Positions 25,734-35,980 of a DNA stretch of 58,007 bases are shown piece after piece. Both the position numbers and the translations under genes were made by a program. The stretch comes from Methylobacterium sp. J-067 (GTDB lineage: Bacteria; Pseudomonadota; Alphaproteobacteria; Rhizobiales; Beijerinckiaceae): the NCBI RefSeq assembly GCF_022829465.1, contig NZ_JAKSXZ010000020.1, forward strand, positions 1 through 58,007. The letters run 5' to 3'. Position 1 is the first letter of the stretch. Each line of letters starts with the position of its first letter. Below the pieces are notes generated by a model. That model did not search any database. It saw only the letters and a list, made by a program, of their open reading frames with translations, and was not told the DNA's origin.

Positions 25734-26729
25734 ATGACCGCGCTGACTTCGACGCATCTGCCCCCGCGCCGCCCGTCCGGGTTGCTCGCCGCCTTCCTCG
25801 TGGCCCTGGGTCTGCACGCCCTCGCCCTGGTGGCGGTGATGTTCCTGCGGCTGACGCCCCCGGCGCCCCCCGGTGAGCAGCAGGTGACGGTCGATCTCGC
25901 CCCCGTGATGACCGAGGCCCCGACCCAGGCCCCCGCCGAGCAGCAGGCCGTGCAGGCGACGCCGCCGGAGGCCAAGCCGATCGAGGAGCCCGTCGAGGAG
26001 GCGACCCAACCGCCCCCGCCCACGGAAATGACCGAGATCGCTCCCGAGGAGGCGCCTCCCGTCGCCGCGACGGAGGTCGCTCCGGTCCAGCCGCAGGATC
26101 AGGTCGTCACCTCGACCGCCGAGCAAGCCGAGCCCCTGGCTGCGCCGCCCGAGCAAATCGCGAAGCCGGTTGAGGAGGAGAAGCCCGTCGAGCCGGAGAA
26201 GCCGAAGGTCGACCTCGCCAAGCTGAAGGCCGAGAAGGAGGCCCGCCTGCGCAAGATCCGCGAGGAGAAGCGCAAGGAGGAGGAGCGCCGCGAGCGGCTG
26301 GAGGAGATCCGCGAGGCCAAGGAGGCGAAGGCCAAGGCCGCGCGGGAGGCTAAGGCGCGGGAAGTGAAGGCGCGGCAGGGAGCCGAGCGGGCCTCGGCCT
26401 CGTCCTCGCGGGAGAACGCGGCGGGCCGCGCGGCGGCGGGCAGCGATCCCAGCGCGTTGCGGCAGTGGACGGGTGCCATCAGCGCCGCGATCCATGGTCG
26501 CATGAATCCCGGCGCCGCCGCCGGCACGTCGGGCGGCACGGCCGTGGTCCGCTTCACGGTGATGCGCTCGGGCTCCGTCACGGGCGCCGGCCTCGCCCGA
26601 TCGAGCGGGGTCGGGCAGATCGACAGCGCGGCGCTCGCCGCGGTGCGCGGCGGGCTTCCGGCGGCGCCGGCCGGCGTCACGCAGCCGAGCCTATCCGTGA
26701 CGATCCCGCTGAATTACCGTGTGCGTTGA
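25734..26729 (+). CDS. tonB: TonB family energy transducer
   Basis: The 331-residue protein has an N-terminal membrane anchor with a His (LLAAFLVALGLHALALVAVMFL). A long Pro/Glu-rich periplasmic spacer (about 40-140) and a highly charged Lys/Glu/Arg helix (about 145-215) follow. The C-terminal TonB domain is at about 235-331 (VVRFTVMRSGSVTGAGLARSSG, ending SVTIPLNYRVR). It should pass proton-motive energy from ExbBD to outer-membrane receptors for siderophores, cobalamin or lanthanide chelates. No receptor gene is in the window. Confidence 0.9.
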   Translation: MTALTSTHLPPRRPSGLLAAFLVALGLHALALVAVMFLRLTPPAPPGEQQVTVDLAPVMTEAPTQAPAEQQAVQATPPEAKPIEEPVEEATQPPPPTEMTEIAPEEAPPVAATEVAPVQPQDQVVTSTAEQAEPLAAPPEQIAKPVEEEKPVEPEKPKVDLAKLKAEKEARLRKIREEKRKEEERRERLEEIREAKEAKAKAAREAKAREVKARQGAERASASSSRENAAGRAAAGSDPSALRQWTGAISAAIHGRMNPGAAAGTSGGTAVVRFTVMRSGSVTGAGLARSSGVGQIDSAALAAVRGGLPAAPAGVTQPSLSVTIPLNYRVR

Positions 26730-26938
26730 GCAGTCTTCGGGCCCGGCGGATTCGCCAGACCCGACACCGGCATGCTAAAGGCCTTAACATTCCGGCTTGA
26801 ACGGGCTGCCACCCGGCGGTCTGATCGGGTTGGGATATCCGGCCCTTCCTCCCCCCTCCTCGAACCGGCCGGACCCGCCCCGACCGCCGCGTCTCCTCGA
26901 TGTGGCCGGCTGCGCCGGCGCGGGACGAAAGGGAAGCA

Positions 26939-27265
26939 ATGAGCGACGACATCGAAACCGACCTCGACGAGGCGGAAGAGATCCGCGCTGCGGAAACCGA
27001 AGCTCGTCTGAAGGCCGAGAACAAGGCGGAGCGGGCCGAGCGCGCCGAGCGCATGGCGCGCGAGGGCGCCCAGGCCATGGCCGAGCATCTGGCCGCGCAG
27101 GTCGCCGTGGATGAGCGCACGAAGCGTCTCCGCTCCCTGCGCCTCGCCAAGGAAGCCTCCGACGCCCAAGCCGCCGCCACCGCCAAGCAGGAGGCCGACG
27201 AGGCCAAGGCCGCGAAGGACCGGGCCCGCAAGACGGCTGCCCGCAAGACCGCCAAGAAGGATTGA
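26939..27265 (+). CDS. Small charged coiled-coil protein
   Basis: The 108-residue protein (ATG 26939, AAGGGAAG upstream) is almost wholly helical and charged: an acidic start, then long Ala/Glu/Lys/Arg stretches, ending in a basic KTAARKTAKKD tail like those of DNA-binding proteins. The family is not recognised. It sits 8 bp upstream of the BrnA-like gene and is probably cotranscribed. The 209 bp between tonB and this gene contain only an imperfect GC hairpin just after tonB. Confidence 0.6.
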   Translation: MSDDIETDLDEAEEIRAAETEARLKAENKAERAERAERMAREGAQAMAEHLAAQVAVDERTKRLRSLRLAKEASDAQAAATAKQEADEAKAAKDRARKTAARKTAKKD

Positions 27266-27273
27266 GGCTCGCC

Positions 27274-27525
27274 ATGGTGGAGACCCGCGACCGTCGCCGC
27301 CCCACGGATGCCCGCGCGGCCGCCGAGGCGGCGTTCCGCAAGGCGACCACCAAGCCGGTCGATCCCGCTCCTGCGCCTGCGGCTCCCGCCGCAGCGCCCG
27401 GCGTGCGCGAGAGTGTGACCCTGCGCCTCGACAGCACGGTGCTGGAGCATTTCCAGAAGGACGGTCCCGGTTGGCAGGACCGCATCAACGCGGCCCTCAA
27501 GGACTTCGTCGCCCGCCAGGGTTGA
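27274..27525 (+). CDS. BrnA-like antitoxin-fold protein (no toxin partner)
   Basis: The 83-residue protein ends with VTLRLDSTVLEHFQKDGPGW then QDRINAALKDFVARQG, the ribbon-helix-helix core of BrnA antitoxins. A Pro/Ala linker (about 35-48) precedes it. No BrnT toxin lies next to it; the neighbour is a charged coiled-coil protein. It may be a solitary DNA-binding regulator. ATG 27274 is chosen over TTG 27262, which overlaps the preceding stop. Confidence 0.7.
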   Translation: MVETRDRRRPTDARAAAEAAFRKATTKPVDPAPAPAAPAAAPGVRESVTLRLDSTVLEHFQKDGPGWQDRINAALKDFVARQG

Positions 27526-27539
27526 GGTCGGGGCGGCCC

Positions 27540-28622
27540 CTACCGCGCCCCCGCCACCCGCAGGCCCGCCGGCGCCGTGGCGTTCGCCGGCTCTCCCAGC
27601 GCCGTCCCCTGTTCCAGGGTCGCGACCGCCAGGGGCGCACCGCGCCCGCGCAGGGCATGCGAGCCGAGCGACCGGGCGCGGATCCCGGCCGGGAGACGCT
27701 CGAGGCGCTCCAGCAGATCCTGCGAGATCAGGATGCCGACCCCGAGCGGGCGGCACAGGGCCTCGATCCGCGAGGTGACGTTCACGGCGTCGCCGAAATA
27801 CGCGATCTTGTGCCGGTCCACGCCCACTTCCGCCGTCACCACCGGGCCGCCGTGCAGCGCCGCGCGCAGGCGGGGTACCGTGCCGAACCGGGCCTTCCAG
27901 GCGTCCGCGTCGGCCTCGATCCGGTCGAGCACGGCGAAGAGGCACGAGACGCATTTCGCGTCCGCCAAACCCCGGCTCATCGGCCACGTGATCATGGCGA
28001 GATCGCCGATATAGTCGTCCACGGAGCCGTTGTGCCGGCGCACCGGCTCCGCGAGGGCGGCGAAGACCGCGCCGAGATATTCCTGCGCCCGCAGGTCGCC
28101 ATGGGCCTCGGCGAAGGCGGTGGAGCCGACCACGTCGAGGAACAGGAAGATGCGCTCCTCCTCCACCGGCCGGTGATAGCGGCCGATCATGAAGTTCACG
28201 AACACCTCGCCGCCGATCAGGTCGCGCATGCGGATCACGAAGACCAGCATCGCCGAGACGCCGAGCGAATAGGCCAGCACGCGCGGCGTCAGCCGCGTCG
28301 CGGTGGAGAGGTTGTCTTCCGTGAGGCCCAGCGCCCAGACCACCGCGCCGCCCAGCGCGCAGCCCGCCGCGATCATCAGCACGTAGGCGGCCTCGGCGGC
28401 CGGCACGTAGGCCCAGGCGGGCCAGCGGCGGATCTTGGCCTGCAGCCCAGCGAGGATCAGGCCCCGGTCGAAGGCGAGCACCGCCACGCCCATGCAGAGC
28501 CCATAGGTCAAGCCGGCGAGCGGCGAGGCGCCCGCCGCGAAGATGAAATTGTAGAGCAGTCCGGCGGCGCCCGCCGCCAGGACGATGAGCACCCAGAACC
28601 AGCGATGTGGCGGCAGCATCAA
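27540..28622 (-). CDS. Membrane class III adenylate/guanylate cyclase
   Basis: The 360-residue protein has about five N-terminal transmembrane helices (residues 8-150) and a cytoplasmic class III cyclase domain (about 155-345). The first metal Asp is in FLFLDVVGSTAFAEAHG, the second in DDYIGDLAMITWP, and the transition-state region is AYFGDAVNVTSRIEALCRPLG. cAMP formation is the likely activity; guanylate cyclase cannot be excluded. It ends 15 bp from the convergent BrnA-like gene. Confidence 0.85.
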   Translation of the reverse strand: MMLPPHRWFWVLIVLAAGAAGLLYNFIFAAGASPLAGLTYGLCMGVAVLAFDRGLILAGLQAKIRRWPAWAYVPAAEAAYVLMIAAGCALGGAVVWALGLTEDNLSTATRLTPRVLAYSLGVSAMLVFVIRMRDLIGGEVFVNFMIGRYHRPVEEERIFLFLDVVGSTAFAEAHGDLRAQEYLGAVFAALAEPVRRHNGSVDDYIGDLAMITWPMSRGLADAKCVSCLFAVLDRIEADADAWKARFGTVPRLRAALHGGPVVTAEVGVDRHKIAYFGDAVNVTSRIEALCRPLGVGILISQDLLERLERLPAGIRARSLGSHALRGRGAPLAVATLEQGTALGEPANATAPAGLRVAGAR

Positions 28623-28784
28623 CGCACCTCGCGATTCGCGTCGAGCGCAGGGGACACGGACACGACCCTAGCTTAAAGTCTACGAATGCGCGTAGCGTCG
28701 GGGCCTTGCTCACCCGGCCATGATGGCGCGAGTAAGGCGCACGGTGAGCCGCCGTCTGAGCGGTAGGACCGGGGAGGCAGCGGC

Positions 28785-29624
28785 ATGCACGCGAGGGGCT
28801 TCGGGGGGGCGCGCGTCGCCGTGCCCGTCATCGGACAGGGGACGTGGCGGATCGACGGCAGCGAGCGCGCCGAGGCCGTGCGCGCCCTGCGGGCCGGGAT
28901 CGATGCCGGCATGACCCATATCGACACCGCCGAGATGTATGGCGAGGCGGAAGCCATCGTCGGCGAGGCCATGGCCGATTGCCGGGAGGAGATCTTTCTC
29001 GTCTCCAAGGTGGTGCCGAGCAACGCGACGCGGCGGGGCGTGGTGCGGGCCTGCGAGGCGTCCCTGCGCCGGCTGCGGACGGACCGGATCGATTGCTACC
29101 TGCTGCACTGGCCGGGCAGCCACCCCCTGGCTGAGACGGTGGCGGGGTTCGAGGATCTGCGCCGCGACGGCAAGATCCTGTCCTGGGGCGTCAGCAACTT
29201 CGACGTCGACGACCTCGAACGCCTGCTCGCCATCGCCGGGCCCGACCGCATCGCCTGCAATCAGGTGTATTACTGCCCGACCGAGCGGGCCATCGAGCAC
29301 GCCGTGCTGCCGTGGTGCACGGCCCATGGGGTGGCGCTCGTCGGCTATTCGCCCTTCGGCAGCGGCGATTTTCCGGAGCCCGCGAGCCCCGGCGGTCAGG
29401 TCCTGAAGGGCATCGCCGATGCGCACGGCACCTCCCCGCACGCCATCGTACTCGCCTTCCTGCTGCGCCTGCCGAACGTCTTCACCATCCCGAAGACGGT
29501 GCGGGCCGCGCGCGCGGTGGAGAACGCGGCGGCGGCCGAGATCAAGCTCAATGCCGCCGAGATCGCCCTGATCGAGAACCACTTCCCGCGCGGGCCGCGC
29601 CCGCGCATCCTGCCGATGCTGTAG
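28785..29624 (+). CDS. Aldo/keto reductase
   Basis: The 279-residue NADPH-dependent oxidoreductase shows the AKR catalytic tetrad: Asp and Tyr in HIDTAEMYGEAE, Lys in FLVSKVVPSNA and His in CYLLHWPGSHPL. The GVSNFDVDDLERLL and IPKTVRAARAVENAAA cofactor segments are present. It should reduce aldehydes or ketones; the substrate is unknown. It is divergent from the cyclase across 162 bp, which hold a CTACG-AATGCG-CGTAG repeat at 28680-28695. Confidence 0.88.
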   Translation: MHARGFGGARVAVPVIGQGTWRIDGSERAEAVRALRAGIDAGMTHIDTAEMYGEAEAIVGEAMADCREEIFLVSKVVPSNATRRGVVRACEASLRRLRTDRIDCYLLHWPGSHPLAETVAGFEDLRRDGKILSWGVSNFDVDDLERLLAIAGPDRIACNQVYYCPTERAIEHAVLPWCTAHGVALVGYSPFGSGDFPEPASPGGQVLKGIADAHGTSPHAIVLAFLLRLPNVFTIPKTVRAARAVENAAAAEIKLNAAEIALIENHFPRGPRPRILPML

Positions 29625-29631
29625 GCGCCGC

Positions 29632-31824
29632 CTACTCGTTGATGCCGAACAGCTTCTCGAAGAAGTTCGGCTCGGCGCGCTGCTCCCGCCGACGGCGGGC
29701 CGGAGCCTCCGCCTGCGGGGCCGGCGTCAGGCTGTCGACGATCTGGTTCAGCACGTCGGCGGGGCCGGCATTGGCGACCGACGCGGTCGTCTCCGGCGCC
29801 CGGCGCCAGCGGTTCAGGTTGGGCAGCGGGACCGGGTTCTGGCCCTTGAGCGCCTGGACCATGTAGGTCTTCCAGACCTCCGCCGGCATGCCGCCGCCGG
29901 TGACCTTCTTGGTCAGTTCGCCGTCGTCGTTGCCGAGCCAGACCCCGGTGACGAGGCTGCCGGAGAAGCCGATGAACCACGCGTCCTTGTAATCCTGCGT
30001 GGTGCCGGACTTGCCGGCCAGTTCCCAGCCGGGGATGTCGGCCTTTTTGGCGGTGCCGCTCACGAAGGTCTCGTGCATCATGGCGTTCATCATGCCGTCG
30101 GCGTCGGGGCTGATCACCCGGCCGAGGCCGCTGTCGGCGCGCTTGTAGAGGAACTTCCCGTCGGAGCCCTTCACCGAGGACACGACGTAGGGAATGACCC
30201 CGGTGCCGCCGTTGGCGAAGGCGCCGTAGGCCCCGACCATCTCCAGCAGCGTCACCTCGGACGTGCCGAGCGCGATGGAGCCGTTGGCCTGCAGCGGCGA
30301 TGTGATGCCGAGCTTCTGCGCGGTCTGCACGACGGCTTTCGGGCCGACCTCCTGGCCGAGACGCACCGCCACGGTGTTGAGGGAGTGCGCCAGCGCGAAG
30401 CGCAGGCTCACGGGGCCCTCGTAGCGGTGGGAGTAGTTCTCCGGCGCCCAGTTGCCGATCTTGACCGGCGCGTCGTCGCGCACCGTGTCGGGGGTCAGGC
30501 CCCGCTCGACGGCGGCGAGGTAGACGAAGGGCTTGAACGACGAGCCGGGCTGGCGCTTCGCCGTGGTCGCCCGGTTGAACTGGCTCTGCGCGTAGTCGCG
30601 CCCGCCGATCAGGGCACGGATGGCGCCGTCCGGGCGCATCGAGACCAGCGCCCCCTGGCCGACATTGAAGCGCGCGCCCTGCTTGTTCAGCTCATCGACC
30701 AGCGACCGCTCGGCCGTGGCCTGCAGCGAGGTGTCGACGGTGGTCTGGACGGTGATGTCCTGCTCGAACTTGCCGACGTAATCGTCGAGCACGTCCATCA
30801 CGAGGTCGGCGACGTAGTTGGCCGAGCCGCCGCCCCGGATGCTCGCCGGCCGGGCCGGCTGGGCGAGCGCCACCTTCACGTCCTGCGGCTGCGCGAAGCC
30901 CAGCTCCTGCATCGCCGCCAGCACCTGCGCCGCGCGGGCCTGGGCCGCCGGGAGGTTGCGGTTCGGCGCCAGCCGCGAAGGCGCCTGCACGAGGCCGCCG
31001 AGCATCGCGGCCTGGGCGAGGCTCACGTCCTTGGCGGGCTTGCCGAAATAGCGCTGCGCCGCCGCCTCCACGCCATAGGCGCCCGCGCCGAAATAGACGC
31101 GGTTGAGATAGAGTTCGAGGATCTCGTCCTTCGTGTACTTGTGCTCCAGCCACAGGGCGAGGATCGCCTCCTGGATCTTGCGCGAGGCCGAGCGCTCCGG
31201 CGTCAGGAACAGGTTCTTGGCGAGCTGCTGCGTCAGCGTCGAGCCGCCCTGGGCGACGCCCCGCCGGGTCAGGTTCTGACCGATGGCGCGCAGGATGCCG
31301 ACCGGATCGACGCCGAAATGCTGGTAGAACCGCCGGTCCTCGATGGCGACGAAGGCGCGCGGCAGGTAGGGCGGCAATTCCTTGATCGAGACCACCCGGC
31401 CGCCGGTCTCGCCCCGGTTGGCCAGGAGCGTGCCGTCGCTCGCCAGGATCGCGATGTTCGGCGGGCGCTTCGGCACGGCCAACTGGTCGATCGGCGGCAA
31501 TTGCGACGCGTGGTAGGCGATAAGCCCGGCAAGGCCGATCACCGCCCACAGGCCGAGCACCACGGTGCCATAGACGATGCGGCCGAGCCACGAGCGGCGG
31601 CGCTTCGCGCTACGCCCCCTGCCCGACGAGCCCCGGCCCCCGGAGGAGCCACGGGACGGGGAGGACCGCTTCGCCGGTTGCCTGCTCACGCGTTCCTTGC
31701 TCCCTGTCTCGGCGCCGCCGGCCCGATCCTCGCGGGAGAGGCGCAGGTCGAGGTCGCCGCGCTGGCCGATCCGCCCTTCCGGGACATCGAAATTCGGCTC
31801 GGCTCTGCCACGCTTCTGCGCCAT
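29632..31824 (-). CDS. Penicillin-binding protein 1A (transglycosylase/transpeptidase)
   Basis: This bifunctional enzyme polymerises and crosslinks peptidoglycan. The protein of about 730 residues has a long basic, Ser/Gly/Arg-rich cytoplasmic tail, one membrane helix (about 82-104) and a GT51 domain with catalytic Glu in AIEDRRFYQHFG and GGSTLTQQLAKN. The transpeptidase has SxxK in QPGSSFKPF, SLN and KSGTTQ. ATG 31824 is used, and a GTG two codons upstream is possible. It ends 7 bp from the convergent aldo/keto reductase. Confidence 0.92.
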   Translation of the reverse strand: MAQKRGRAEPNFDVPEGRIGQRGDLDLRLSREDRAGGAETGSKERVSRQPAKRSSPSRGSSGGRGSSGRGRSAKRRRSWLGRIVYGTVVLGLWAVIGLAGLIAYHASQLPPIDQLAVPKRPPNIAILASDGTLLANRGETGGRVVSIKELPPYLPRAFVAIEDRRFYQHFGVDPVGILRAIGQNLTRRGVAQGGSTLTQQLAKNLFLTPERSASRKIQEAILALWLEHKYTKDEILELYLNRVYFGAGAYGVEAAAQRYFGKPAKDVSLAQAAMLGGLVQAPSRLAPNRNLPAAQARAAQVLAAMQELGFAQPQDVKVALAQPARPASIRGGGSANYVADLVMDVLDDYVGKFEQDITVQTTVDTSLQATAERSLVDELNKQGARFNVGQGALVSMRPDGAIRALIGGRDYAQSQFNRATTAKRQPGSSFKPFVYLAAVERGLTPDTVRDDAPVKIGNWAPENYSHRYEGPVSLRFALAHSLNTVAVRLGQEVGPKAVVQTAQKLGITSPLQANGSIALGTSEVTLLEMVGAYGAFANGGTGVIPYVVSSVKGSDGKFLYKRADSGLGRVISPDADGMMNAMMHETFVSGTAKKADIPGWELAGKSGTTQDYKDAWFIGFSGSLVTGVWLGNDDGELTKKVTGGGMPAEVWKTYMVQALKGQNPVPLPNLNRWRRAPETTASVANAGPADVLNQIVDSLTPAPQAEAPARRRREQRAEPNFFEKLFGINE

Positions 31825-32078
31825 CGACACCCGTCACGAAGCTGCTCGCCCGCGCGCGAGGCCGCGCAACCGGACGTTGACATGACGTCGCGGCGGCCCT
31901 GCGGACGCGTTCTGAGACGCTGTAAATGCGGCGGTTTAAGGGGCCGTTAAGATACCCGGCCCGCGTCGGGATGGTGGCCCGGGCTGGGCCAGCCAGACCA
32001 ATATTCCGGCCTACCGCCCCTGGTTTCAACGCGGGTCCCTCCGTATGGTGCCGCCCGTTTCAGGGGGAGAGCACTATC

Positions 32079-32570
32079 GTGCGGGTTGCCATTCTCGTCG
32101 CGGTGGCCGGATTCGGCCTCGGAAGCCTTCCGGCATGGTCCCAGACCCGCCTTGATACGGTCAACACCATCGCCTGTGCGGAGGAAGGCGGCGTCTGCCG
32201 GATGCCTTACCCGACGAATGTCTATTTCGGGGTGCCGGGCAAGACCAACGGTCGCCCCTTCCCGCAGGGCGGCACGGTGGCGTGCAACGTCCAGAGCTTC
32301 GGCGATCCTGCGCCCAACCAGCGCAAGGCCTGCTGGTATGCCCCACGCCTCACCGGCAACGAGGGCGGCGGCTTCCGAGAGCGCCCCCGCCGCGACGACC
32401 GCGACGAGTATCGCCCGCGGGACGAGTATCGCTCGCGGGACGATGACCGCCTTCGCGATGAGTACCGCCCCCGTCGCGACGTGGACCGCGACGAGTACCG
32501 CCCGCGCCGCGACGATGACGACGATACGCGGGAGCGCCGCCGCTATCGCAGCGTACCGGACGATGAGTGA
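32079..32570 (+). CDS. Exported protein with charged DEYRPR-repeat tail
   Basis: GTG 32079 with GGGGGAG upstream gives a 163-residue protein with a signal peptide (VRVAILVAVAGFGLGSLPAWS). A compact domain of about 80 residues with four Cys (IACAEEGGVCRMP, GTVACNVQ, RKACWYAP) follows. The tail is built of D-E-Y-R-P-R type units and is extremely rich in Asp and Arg. Likely periplasmic or surface; no family is recognised. Its stop overlaps an alternative start of the PilZ gene. Confidence 0.7.
   Translation: MRVAILVAVAGFGLGSLPAWSQTRLDTVNTIACAEEGGVCRMPYPTNVYFGVPGKTNGRPFPQGGTVACNVQSFGDPAPNQRKACWYAPRLTGNEGGGFRERPRRDDRDEYRPRDEYRSRDDDRLRDEYRPRRDVDRDEYRPRRDDDDDTRERRRYRSVPDDE
32400..32513 (+). repeat. 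Degenerate coding repeat (DEYR-P/S-R units)
   Basis: Units GACGAGTATCGC / GATGAGTACCGC recur at about 32403, 32421, 32457 and 32490, encoding D-E-Y-R followed by Pro or Ser and Arg, with spacers of varying length. The third base of several codons differs between units, so the repeat is kept mainly at the protein level. Confidence 0.6.
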
Positions 32571-32607
32571 CCCTGTGTCGGAGATTCGGGACGGAGAGGC
32601 AGACGGC

Positions 32608-32853
32608 ATGTCCGAGGACCGGCGCGGCGCCTATCGCCGCAACGCCTTCACCTTCGGGGCCGTGGAGATCGGCGAGGGGGAGATCGGCTGCCTCGTCTGG
32701 GACGTGACCGAGACCGGCGCCCTGATCGAGATCGATCAAGCCGTGGACCTGCCGGAGCGGTTGCGCGTGCGCCTCGCCCCGGAGACCGCCTCGCGCGAGG
32801 CGAGCGTCGCGTGGCAGAACGGCAAGCGCGCGGGCATCGCCTTTTCGGGGTGA
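32608..32853 (+). CDS. PilZ domain protein (c-di-GMP receptor candidate)
   Basis: The 81-residue product contains the R-x-x-x-R stretch (RRGAYRRNAF), the D-x-T-x-x-G loop (DVTETGALIEID) and the closing VAWQNGKRAGIAFSG strand of single-domain PilZ proteins. GGAGAGG 8 bases before ATG 32608 decides the start; ATG 32563 in the same frame would overlap the upstream gene. c-di-GMP binding is expected from the motifs but not proven. Confidence 0.8.
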   Translation: MSEDRRGAYRRNAFTFGAVEIGEGEIGCLVWDVTETGALIEIDQAVDLPERLRVRLAPETASREASVAWQNGKRAGIAFSG

Positions 32854-32860
32854 GGCCCCC

Positions 32861-33232
32861 TCAGTCCTTGCGCTTTCCCGCCCGGCGGTCCCGTGTCATG
32901 CGCGTCGGGGCGTAGAAGTCGTCGGGCTTGGTGCGCACCCAGGCTACGAACTTCGCGAGTTCCGGGTCGGCCCGCAGGGCCTCGACATCGGCGAGGCGCC
33001 GGGCGATCTCGGCCTCGCTGTAGCGGGCGTGGATCGCCGAGTGGCAGACCTGATGCAGCCTCACCGTGCCGCGATGGGTCCCGCCCTTCAACTTGGGCGT
33101 GAGGTGGTGCAGGCTCGACTTCGACCCGCGCGGGATCAGCCTCTCGCAGAGCGGGCAGATGACCGGCGCCGCGGCCTGGGGGCCGTGGGTCGTCGGATCG
33201 TCATCGCGCCACAGGCGCTCGCGTCTGCCCAA
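32861..33232 (-). CDS. HNH endonuclease domain protein
   Basis: The 123-residue protein has a zinc-type HNH motif: CPLCERLIP supplies one Cys pair, then SSLHHLTPKLKGGTHRG and LHQVCHSAIHARY. HNH proteins cut DNA; the small stand-alone forms have diverse or unknown roles. No phage or restriction genes are adjacent, so a housekeeping or repair role is as likely as defence. Confidence 0.82.
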   Translation of the reverse strand: MGRRERLWRDDDPTTHGPQAAAPVICPLCERLIPRGSKSSLHHLTPKLKGGTHRGTVRLHQVCHSAIHARYSEAEIARRLADVEALRADPELAKFVAWVRTKPDDFYAPTRMTRDRRAGKRKD

Positions 33233-33319
33233 GCCTCGTCTCCCGGCGTCTTCGGTGGATCGGGGCGGCAGGCCGCAGAGTAAAGCCCGCTGTTATGGCG
33301 TTTCGCCCGTCGGCATTGA

Positions 33320-35407
<2,088 letters not shown>

Positions 35408-35413
35408 CAGCTT

Positions 35414-35445
35414 CCGGCGCGCCCATCACCCGGCGGGCGCGCCGG
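35414..35445 (+). terminator. GC-rich hairpin after thiC
   Basis: CCGGCGCGCCC (35414-35424) and GGGCGCGCCGG (35435-35445) form a perfect 11-bp stem with a 10-base loop, seven bases after the thiC stop. There is no T-run, so it may act as an mRNA 3' stabiliser or a factor-assisted terminator. Confidence 0.55.
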
Positions 35446-35647
35446 ATCGGAGTCGAGGCTGATAGAATTGTCAGCATTTAGACGTTGGGATTTGGCCGGA
35501 TGGCGTGGAATTGAGGCGCCGCCTTTACCGAATATTGAGGCCGTCTCACAAACGGGCTGTCGAAGACTGTGTGGGCATGCCCGTATTAAGTGCTGCTTAA
35601 TGGCGGGGTGATGCAATCCGACCATCACAGGATCGTAGGAGCCTGTC

Positions 35648-35980
35648 ATGGACATACGTAGCATCCCACCCGTCTCGCAGGGACCGCAGGGCATCGACGC
35701 CATTGCGGCGACCGCCGCGCCGGCACCTCAGACGGCCGAGAACACCGAAACGCCCTCGAAGAGCCTCGAGCCGGCGGTGAAGGTCGATATCGGCAGCGAC
35801 TCGCACGAGGCCCGCTTCGTGCGCGACGTCGACACGAGCACCATCGTGTTCCAGGTGGTCGATCCGACCTCCGGCGACGTGCTGGCGCAATTGCCGAGCG
35901 AGAACGCGTTGCGCAACCGCGCCTATGCCAATGCGGGCGCGCCGAGCGCCGCCAACGGCAATCTCTCGCGGGTGGCCTAG
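35648..35980 (+). CDS. FlaG-like small protein
   Basis: The 110-residue protein has an Ala/Pro/Thr-rich disordered first half and a C-terminal TSTIVFQVVDPTSGDVLAQL then PSENALRNRAYA segment. This resembles the FlaG C-terminal domain (V-x-D-x-x-T-G-E-V-x-x-Q-x-P). FlaG proteins affect flagellar filament length. No flagellar genes are nearby, so the link is tentative. GTAGGAGCCTGTC precedes ATG 35648. Its TAG overlaps the stop of the convergent glycosyltransferase in the palindrome CTAG. Confidence 0.6.
   Translation: MDIRSIPPVSQGPQGIDAIAATAAPAPQTAENTETPSKSLEPAVKVDIGSDSHEARFVRDVDTSTIVFQVVDPTSGDVLAQLPSENALRNRAYANAGAPSAANGNLSRVA

Noticed and set aside
26677..28713. 678-residue minus-strand frame spanning tonB end to the cyclase
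   Set aside because: Crosses several well-supported genes in another frame; only Arg/Gly-rich shadow sequence.
32861..33232. HNH protein as part of a defence island
   Set aside because: Neighbours are PilZ and thiC; no restriction, methylase, phage or toxin genes nearby.
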